Positions 1 to 4,686 of a stretch of 9,952 nt of DNA are shown here, piece by piece; position 1 is the first letter of the stretch; the number at the start of each line of letters is the position of its first letter. The stretch spans positions 1 through 9,952 of the forward strand of contig JAKSQA010000022.1 in NCBI GenBank assembly GCA_024404335.1. The letters run 5' to 3'. The translations under genes were made by a program, and so were the position numbers. Source of the DNA: Mailhella sp. (GTDB lineage: Bacteria > Desulfobacterota > Desulfovibrionia > Desulfovibrionales > Desulfovibrionaceae). The notes beneath the pieces were generated by a model, which was not told the origin of the DNA, did no database searches, and saw nothing but the letters and a program-made list of their open reading frames with translations.

Positions 1-69
1 GACGTCCATGATGACGCCGCCTTTGAGCATTTCGGCAAGACCGGTCTTCACACGCACATTGCTTTCCAT
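1..69 (-). CDS. pdxS: PdxS, pyridoxal 5'-phosphate synthase lyase subunit (N-terminal fragment)
   Basis: Only the first 23 codons are inside the window; the gene continues past base 1. The peptide starts MESNVRVKTG and then has LAEMLKGGVIMDV. This is the near-invariant N-terminus of PdxS (compare KRGMAEMQKGGVIMDV in Bacillus). PdxS is the cytosolic (beta/alpha)8 subunit that makes PLP from ribose 5-phosphate, glyceraldehyde 3-phosphate and the ammonia supplied by the glutaminase PdxT. The ATG at 69 is supported by AGGAG (complement of 76-80) six bases upstream. It is divergent from a MocR/PdxR-type gene, the standard arrangement for a regulator and its pdxS target, so pdxT probably follows just outside the window (inference). 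Confidence 0.93.
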   Translation of the reverse strand, partial: MESNVRVKTGLAEMLKGGVIMDV

Positions 70-188
70 ATCATTCTCCTTCGGATGGTTCCGATTTGTC
101 TCATGATTCCGCGCCTCAGCACGGCGCTCGGCCGCATCGCGGCCTGCGTTCCGTATAACGCTGCGGCTTGCCGATGCCGATAGATTAT

Positions 189-246
189 GACAATATGCAG
201 ACAAATATCATTCATATCGTGACAATCGGAAAATACACGGAGACAA
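189..246. promoter_or_regulatory. Four helically phased GACAA direct repeats, candidate PdxR operator
   Basis: GACAA occurs at 189-193, 200-204, 221-225 and 242-246, each followed by A or T and preceded by T or A. Start-to-start distances are 11, 21 and 21 bp, close to one, two and two helical turns, so all copies face the same side of the DNA. MocR-family regulators such as GabR and PdxR are known to bind phased direct repeats in the divergent gap. The last copy lies between the pdxR Shine-Dalgarno and its ATG, which would suit autoregulation. No convincing sigma-70 promoter for either gene was found in 70-248. Operator function is inferred from pattern and position only. Confidence 0.45.
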
Positions 247-248
247 TC

Positions 249-1652
249 ATGGATATCTCGGTGTTTCAGGAGCTGTATGGGGAATCGGAGGGATGCCGAT
301 GGCAGAAGGTGCTGGGTGCCGTCGAGGAGGGCATGCGGCGCGGCCTGCTGATGCCCGGCGACGCGCTCCCCACGCAGAGGAGCCTTGCCGAATCGCTCGG
401 CGTGACCGTGGGCACGGTGACGCGCGCGTAGTCCGAGGCTGCCCGGCGAGGGCTTGTGGCGGCCGTCACCGGAAGGGGGACGTTCATTTCCACGGAGCGC
501 CATGAGGCCATGCGCCCTCCATCGGATGAGGGGGAGCCCGGCTGGATAGGCGGCATGGGCGGGCAGGCCGTCCCCGGCCGGACGGACCTGGGCTTCATCG
601 CGCACTTCAACCATCTGGATCCCCCGCTGCACGAGGCGCTCTCCGGAGTCATGGAGAGGATCGGCCCGAAGGCCACGGCGGGCCTGCAGATGTCACGGGA
701 GCCTTCGGGCATGGAGCGCCACAGGGAGGCGGGCGCGCAGTGGGCGCGGCTCTACGGCGTGCATGTGGACGCCCGGGACCTGATCATCTCCGCGGGAGCC
801 CAGCACGCCCTGCTTGTCACGCTCATGTCGCTCTGCGCACCGGGGGACAGGATCGCGGCGGAAAGCCTGAGCTACCCGCTCATACGGCATCTGGCATGGC
901 GGCTCCGCCTCGGGCTCGTGCCGGTGCGGACGGACATGTGGGGCATGCTGCCCGACGCCCTCGAGTCTGCCTGTCGCAGCGGGGGCGTGAAGGCCGTGTA
1001 CCTGATGCCGTCGTGCCGCAATCCCACGCTCACGCATATTCCGGAGCGGCGGCGCAGGGAGCTGGTCGGGATATGCCGTAGGTACGACGTGCTTATCATC
1101 GAGGATGACGCCTACGCCCTTACGGCGGATTCGCCGACGGTTCCGTTCGCAGGCCTTGCCCCGGAGAGGACGTGCTTCATCGCCTCGACAAGCGAGATAC
1201 TGGGCGGCGGCCTCCGCGTGGCCTATCTGTGCCCTCCGCAGGCCCTGCTCGGCGAGCTGGAGCGCACCGTGTCGTATTCGGTATCCATGGTTCCGCCGCT
1301 TATGGCGGAGATCGCTGCGCAGATGATCGGCGACGGCACGGCCGCACGCGTTCTGCATGCCAAACTGGAGGAGGCCGCGCGGCGTAACGCCGAGGCGCGC
1401 GCCATTCTCGGGGGGATTCCGCTGGTCACGCTGCGCAACGGCTTCTTCTGCTGGCTTCCGCTGCCCGAAAGCCTGCCTGCGGCCCGCTTTGCAGCCGATG
1501 CGGCGGAGCGGGGCGTCATAGTCGCCGAATGCGGTCATTTCATGATGGGGCATTCCCCTCAGGAGAACGGCGTGCGCATAGCCCTGGGCGCAGGCGACGG
1601 CAGCGATGTCGCCGGTGCGCTGCAGCGGCTCCGCGGTTTGCTTGCGGAGTAG
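249..1652 (+). pseudogene. pdxR: MocR/PdxR-type regulator interrupted by an in-frame amber codon
   Basis: Counting the TAG as a residue, the frame encodes 467 residues. A GntR-type winged helix occupies about 17-81 (LPTQRSLAESLGVTVGTVTR, wing GRGTFIS), followed by a linker and a fold-type-I aminotransferase-like domain (about 120-465). Visible cofactor-domain motifs are SAGAQHALL, NPT (258-260), EDDAY (285-289) and GLR (321-323). MocR proteins sense PLP and usually activate pdxST, matching the divergent pdxS. The ATG at 249 is preceded by GGAG (239-242). Codon 61 (429-431) is TAG where the family typically has Tyr (TRAY.EAERRGL), cutting the protein before the wing. The expected Schiff-base Lys in the SxSK..GLR motif is Glu316 (GAG, 1194-1196). 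The rest of the frame is open and family-like, so decay would be recent, or the TAG may be read through. The gene identity is firm; the pdxR assignment rests on context. Confidence 0.85.
429..431 (+). other. In-frame TAG within the regulator's DNA-binding domain
   Basis: Reading the frame from 249 gives ...VTRA, then TAG, then SEAARRGLV. The protein homology continues without a frame change on both sides, and a change from TAC or TAT would explain it. The N-terminal product would be 60 residues with helix-turn-helix but no wing. A downstream restart (GTG at 456 or ATG at 502) would yield only the aminotransferase-like part. TAG is also the ordinary terminator of five genes here (the regulator itself at 1650-1652, the Sel1/ankyrin gene, the sigma-54 regulator, dctP and dctQM). 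This makes general TAG recoding unlikely. Confidence 0.9.
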
Positions 1653-1653
1653 A

Positions 1654-1717
1654 AGGCCTGGGCGGCCTGGCGCTTTATGATAGTGGAGCGCTTCCCGTGA
1701 GTCCAGCGCATCACGGG
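1654..1717. other. Two hairpins in the convergent gap between pdxR and the Sel1/ankyrin gene
   Basis: AGGCC (1654-1658) pairs with GGCCT (1664-1668) just after the pdxR stop. CCCGTGA (1694-1700) pairs perfectly with TCACGGG (1711-1717) across a 10-base loop. A third, weaker inverted repeat, CGGACC/GGTCCG (1805-1810 and 1822-1827), lies next to the opposing gene's stop. None has a U tract on either strand, so they are not clear intrinsic terminators. They may slow or protect transcripts from both convergent genes. I see no gene in 1653-1842. Confidence 0.35.
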
Positions 1718-1842
1718 CTGTGCTGCGGCCCTGGCTCAGGGATGGACTTGGTACATCCGACGTGCCGGCAGCTGCCATAGCAGCGATGCGGAAGATGTGC
1801 CTGCCGGACCTGCGGCGGGCCGGTCCGTATGTTCGGGAGGTG

Positions 1843-2823
1843 CTATTTCCCGGCCTGTCTGCGGAGCATCTCCTCGATGCCGCCTTTCCTGAGGTCGGCG
1901 CCCATTTCCTTAAGGTGGGAGATGTCTTCGGGCGTGACTTCGGCGTCGAAGCCGCAGAGCAGGCTGACGAGGCCGGCATGCCCGGCGGATGCGGCCAGCA
2001 TGACGGCCGTGGCACCGTCGTTGTCGCGCATGTCGAGCAGTGCGCCGGATTCGAAGAGGTACTTCGCCACGTCGGCCCTGCCGGCGTTTGCCGCAAGCAT
2101 GAGGCCCGTCATGCCGCCGTTGTTGCTTATGTTCACGTCGGTTCCGCGGCGGATCGAGGCACGCACCTCGTCGATTCGGCCCTCGAGGCATGCGCTGAGG
2201 AAGGCGTCGGCCGGGGAAAGGGCGGGCTTTTCGGGAACCGCAGGTGCGGTCGGTGCGGAGACGGGCTTTCCGGCAGCAGAAGGCCGGGGTCCGGGAGCCG
2301 CTGCGGCGGAAGGCGCGGGAGCTCCGGCACGCAGGGCGGCGAGCTTCTCCTTCGCGCCTCTGCGGCCCTGTGCGGCGGCCGTCGTATCGAGCTCCTCGGC
2401 GTTGCGGAGGTCGGGCCGGACGCCGACGCCGCTGCGGTAGCAGTCGCCGAGGTCCTCGAGGCCGATGGCATGGCCGGCTGCTGCGGCCTTGCGGTACCAG
2501 GCGAAGGCTTCGGCATGGTCGCGGCCGACGCCGATGCCGTCGCGGTAGCAGTCGCCGAGGTTGTGCATGGCGAGGGCGCTGCCGCCGGATGCCGCCTTCC
2601 TGTACCAGCGCACGGCGGCCTGCGGATCGGCTGCGAGGCCCTCACGTCCCTTCTCGTACCATACGCCCAGAGTGTTGGCGGCCTTTGCGTCGCCGCGGCC
2701 CGCAAGCTCCATAGTCGTCTCCAGTTTCGAGCGCTGCTCGGGGGCGGAGCATGCGTCCATGGGAGAGAAGATCAGGCATGATGCGGCTGTGAGCGGGCAG
2801 AGGAGCAGGGGAAGCATGCGCAT
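1843..2823 (-). CDS. Exported protein with Sel1-like repeats and ankyrin repeats
   Basis: A 326-residue protein starting at the ATG at 2823, preceded by AAGGA (complement of 2832-2836) at 8 bases. Residues 1-27 form a hydrophobic export signal (MRMLPLLLCPLTAASC...). The Cys at 16 sits in a weak lipobox-like context (AAS-C), so it may be a lipoprotein. Three Sel1-like repeats follow (about 46-158; LGVWYEKG, LGDCYRDGIGV and LGDCYRSGVGV, each next to a W/A-rich helix such as AVRWYRKAA). Then comes an Ala/Pro-rich linker (165-203), and about three ankyrin repeats (206-295) including TGLMLAANAGRADVAKYL and TAVMLAASAGHAGLVSLL. Both repeat types bind proteins. The partner is unknown, and the signal points to the periplasm or outer envelope. 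It follows the sigma-54 regulator on the same strand after 118 bp but probably has its own promoter. Function is unassigned. Confidence 0.88.
   Translation of the reverse strand: MRMLPLLLCPLTAASCLIFSPMDACSAPEQRSKLETTMELAGRGDAKAANTLGVWYEKGREGLAADPQAAVRWYRKAASGGSALAMHNLGDCYRDGIGVGRDHAEAFAWYRKAAAAGHAIGLEDLGDCYRSGVGVRPDLRNAEELDTTAAAQGRRGAKEKLAALRAGAPAPSAAAAPGPRPSAAGKPVSAPTAPAVPEKPALSPADAFLSACLEGRIDEVRASIRRGTDVNISNNGGMTGLMLAANAGRADVAKYLFESGALLDMRDNDGATAVMLAASAGHAGLVSLLCGFDAEVTPEDISHLKEMGADLRKGGIEEMLRRQAGK
2434..2561 (-). repeat. 20-base direct repeat marking the duplicated Sel1 unit
   Basis: The sequence GCGGTAGCAGTCGCCGAGGT occurs identically at 2434-2453 and 2542-2561. The copies are offset by exactly 108 bases, or 36 codons, the length of one Sel1-like repeat. 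Both encode LGDCYR. The nucleotide identity indicates recent duplication or gene conversion between repeat units inside the gene. Confidence 0.8.
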
Positions 2824-2891
2824 GGCGTGGTCCTTTTTGCGGATGGGGGCTTGGGGGAAGGAATGCTTTCCGGGCATTGTTTCTGGCTCTG

Positions 2892-2920
2892 ATGATACGT
2901 GAGAACCTGCTCTGCCGCAA
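2892..2920 (-). promoter_or_regulatory. Possible sigma-70 promoter of the Sel1/ankyrin gene
   Basis: On the minus strand, TTGCGG (2915-2920) and TATCAT (2892-2897) are separated by 17 bases. The -10 box matches TATAAT at five of six positions, but the -35 box at only three. It would start transcription near 2885, leaving a leader of about 60 bases before the ATG at 2823. There is no clear terminator after the sigma-54 regulator's stop (2942-2944), so read-through from that gene is also possible. Confidence 0.33.
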
Positions 2921-2941
2921 GAGGCGGTCCGACCTGTGCCG

Positions 2942-4558
2942 CTATGATCCGGGCTCCTGCGGAAGCTTCCGTCCATAGGGGACGCCCAGCTTGTCGAGTC
3001 GGGCCCGGAGCGTGTTCGGCTTCAATCCGGCGATATCGGCGGCGCCCTGTTTTCCGGATATGCGTCCGCCGCAGAACCTGAGCAGCCTGTCGAAGTATTC
3101 ACGTTCGGCATCGGCCCAGCTTGGGACGGAAAGAGGGCTTTTATTCTTCCGGCAGCCGGGAGTGCTTTCACGGGTAAGGTGGAAGACGACGGCCCCCGTC
3201 GTCATGCTCCGGACGAATCCTTCCGTCACGACGTTTATGAGCTGCCTCACGTTGCCGGGCCAGGGGAAGTCGAGCATTTTCTCCAGTTCCCCTTCGGCCA
3301 GGGGAGGGACGGGCACGCCGTACCGGGCTGCCTCCTTCGTAAGCGTATGCTGGATAAGCCTCGGGATATCGCCCGGCCGGCTGCGCAGGGGCGGTATCTC
3401 AACCGTTACGCCGGCAAGGCGGAAGTAGAGGTCCTCGCGGAATTCACCCTTGCGGACAAGTTCCATGAGGTCCTTGTTCGTCGCGGCGACCAGCCTGAAA
3501 TCGACGGGAATGGCTTCGCTGCCGCCGAGGCGTTCGACGGTGTGGTTCTGGATGACGCGGAGGAGCCGGGTCTGGGCCTCCAGCGGAAGCTCCGCGATTT
3601 CGTCAAGGAAGAGCGTTCCTCCGTTGGCGCGCTCGAACCTTCCTTTGTAGTCCTTAAAGGCCCCTGTAAAAGCCCCCTTCGCATAGCCGAAAAGCTCGCT
3701 GTCGATCAATGAAGGGGCTATGCCTCCGCAGTTGACGGGGACGAAATTCCTTTTGCTTCTTGGGGAAAGGCGGTGGAGCTCCGAGGCGAAGATGTCCTTT
3801 CCGGTCCCTGTTTCGCCGATGATAAGCACGGATATGTCAAAAGGAGCGAGCCTCCGGATTTCCTGGGCGACGGAGCGGAGGCCGGAATTGATGCCCACGA
3901 TGTCGGATTTGAAGCCGCGTATCTGGTCCTGCAGTGTTTTGTTCCTGCTCCGGACCATATCTATGGTCTTTTCGTAGCGCTTCTGCTGAACATAGGATTT
4001 TATGACGAAAAACAAGGGGTTCCAAAGCAGTCTGAGGAATGATATGTCGTCGCGGCTGAATTTGTTGGATGCATCGCATCCAAAATAGATGCTGCCATGG
4101 ACTGTGCCGTTATGGAAAAAGTAGAAGTACAGGCACGGTGCGGAGATTTTGATGTCTTCGCTGATTACGGGGAAAATCGGGCAGTATGCATCGTCGGCCC
4201 GTATGTAGTGGATCTTGCTTTTGCTAAAGCGCCGCCTGTGCTCCATGATCTTCCGCATGTCGAGCTGGTTGCTCCCGCGGGTGTTTTCCTGAAGCACAGC
4301 GCCGGAATAGGATACGAAGACATGCTTTGAAACCTCGTCTTCGTATGCCGGCGTGAACAGGATGTAGGTAAGCGGGATTTTGCGGATGAGGAGCCAGAAA
4401 AGGTCGCGGAGGCTTTTTTCAAGCGAATCCCGCCGCATCAGTACGTCGAGGCAGTCGTGAAAATAGAGTTCGTTCTCCGATATTTCGGAATTAATGTCGG
4501 GTAAATCCGAAATATCGTATGTATAATCCGAAATATCGGAATTAGTGTTCTTTGCCAT
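2942..4558 (-). CDS. Sigma-54-dependent transcriptional activator (GAF, AAA+, Fis-type HTH)
   Basis: A 538-residue bacterial enhancer-binding protein. Residues about 45-190 are a GAF-like sensor with no phospho-receiver, so it likely binds a small ligand directly. A short coiled linker leads to the AAA+ domain (about 220-455): Walker A GETGTGKD (248-255), intact GAFTGA loop (295-300) that contacts sigma-54, Walker B LFLDEI (316-321), ATN sensor (359-361), and arginine-finger region EDLYFRL (375-381). A Fis-type helix-turn-helix ends the protein (about 495-527; GKQGAADIAGLKPNTLRARL). The ATG at 4558 lacks a good Shine-Dalgarno but lies about 37 bases below a plausible promoter. The alternative ATG at 4600 falls upstream of that promoter's expected start point. 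Residues 7-28 repeat an (S/Y)(D/E)IS(D/E) motif because three DNA palindromes lie inside the codons. It is divergent from the reductase operon and almost certainly activates it; the inducer is unknown. Confidence 0.93.
   Translation of the reverse strand: MAKNTNSDISDYTYDISDLPDINSEISENELYFHDCLDVLMRRDSLEKSLRDLFWLLIRKIPLTYILFTPAYEDEVSKHVFVSYSGAVLQENTRGSNQLDMRKIMEHRRRFSKSKIHYIRADDAYCPIFPVISEDIKISAPCLYFYFFHNGTVHGSIYFGCDASNKFSRDDISFLRLLWNPLFFVIKSYVQQKRYEKTIDMVRSRNKTLQDQIRGFKSDIVGINSGLRSVAQEIRRLAPFDISVLIIGETGTGKDIFASELHRLSPRSKRNFVPVNCGGIAPSLIDSELFGYAKGAFTGAFKDYKGRFERANGGTLFLDEIAELPLEAQTRLLRVIQNHTVERLGGSEAIPVDFRLVAATNKDLMELVRKGEFREDLYFRLAGVTVEIPPLRSRPGDIPRLIQHTLTKEAARYGVPVPPLAEGELEKMLDFPWPGNVRQLINVVTEGFVRSMTTGAVVFHLTRESTPGCRKNKSPLSVPSWADAEREYFDRLLRFCGGRISGKQGAADIAGLKPNTLRARLDKLGVPYGRKLPQEPGS
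4476..4540. promoter_or_regulatory. Three palindromic sites, candidate upstream activating sequences for the divergent operon
   Basis: Site A is TCCGATATTTCGGA (4476-4489), site B is TCCGAAATATCGTA (4506-4519, one mismatch in the right arm), and site C is TCCGAAATATCGGA (4527-4540). Each follows TCCGA-N4-TCGGA. Starts are 30 and 21 bp apart, close to three and two helical turns. Centres lie roughly 138, 108 and 87 bp upstream of the start point predicted from the sigma-54 promoter, the usual range for enhancer-binding protein sites. They sit within the first 28 codons of the regulator gene. Binding by that regulator is inferred from the arrangement. Confidence 0.62.
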
Positions 4559-4563
4559 TTGTA

Positions 4564-4576
4564 TAACCAATTGAAA
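4564..4576 (-). promoter_or_regulatory. IHF-like site between enhancer and promoter
   Basis: The minus strand reads TTTCAATTGGTTA, matching the IHF consensus WATCAANNNNTTR at every defined position but one. It lies in an AT-rich stretch between the three palindromes (ending 4540) and the -24/-12 promoter (from 4594), where IHF commonly bends DNA to bring an enhancer-bound activator to sigma-54 polymerase. The consensus is loose, so a chance match is possible. Confidence 0.4.
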
Positions 4577-4593
4577 TGAAAAATATTTAAATT

Positions 4594-4610
4594 TTGGCAT
4601 GATTTTAGCA
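4594..4610 (+). promoter_or_regulatory. Sigma-54 (-24/-12) promoter of the reductase-TRAP operon
   Basis: TTGGCATGATTTTAGCA closely matches the consensus YTGGCACGRNNNTTGCW. The essential GG (4596-4597) and GC (4608-4609) are exactly 12 bases apart. The deviations are T for C in the -24 block and A for T in the -12 block. Transcription should start near 4621, giving a leader of about 66 bases before the reductase ATG. The adjacent sigma-54 activator gene, the upstream palindromes and the IHF-like site all support this call. Confidence 0.82.
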
Positions 4611-4630
4611 GAGAGAATAGGCAAAGGCAA
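4602..4630 (-). promoter_or_regulatory. Possible sigma-70 promoter of the activator gene, overlapping the sigma-54 promoter
   Basis: On the minus strand, TTGCCT (4625-4630) and TAAAAT (4602-4607) are spaced by 17 bases, matching four and five positions of the consensus boxes. The start point would fall near 4595, about 37 bases before the ATG at 4558. The -10 box lies inside the -24/-12 element of the opposing promoter, so the two polymerases could not both occupy the site. Confidence 0.42.
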
Positions 4631-4642
4631 TAGAGCTTTTTC

Positions 4643-4682
4643 ATCTCCTTTATGCAAGCAGGGTTCTAATCTTTCAGGAGGT
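4643..4682 (+). promoter_or_regulatory. Leader able to pair with the reductase Shine-Dalgarno
   Basis: ATCTCCT (4643-4649) can pair with AGGAGGT (4676-4682), with one G-U pair and a 26-base loop, covering the strong Shine-Dalgarno of the reductase gene. The same CCTTT (4647-4651) could instead pair with AAAGG (4623-4627) at the 5' end of the predicted transcript, leaving the Shine-Dalgarno free. The stems are short and the loops long, so this is a weak suggestion of a two-state leader. Confidence 0.2.
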
Positions 4683-4686
4683 ACCC

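Noticed and set aside
1676..1681. TATGAT resembling a -10 box after the pdxR stop
   Set aside because: There is no -35 element at a suitable distance and no plus-strand gene downstream of it.
1720..2781. 353-codon plus-strand open frame opposite the Sel1/ankyrin gene
   Set aside because: It is low-complexity Gly/Ala/Val translation. The minus strand carries clear Sel1 and ankyrin repeats and a signal peptide.
4438..4644. 68-codon minus-strand frame starting MKKLYCLCLF, resembling a small signal-peptide protein
   Set aside because: The GGAG directly abuts the ATG with no spacing, the later sequence is translated palindrome repeats, and it overlaps the sigma-54 regulator in another frame.
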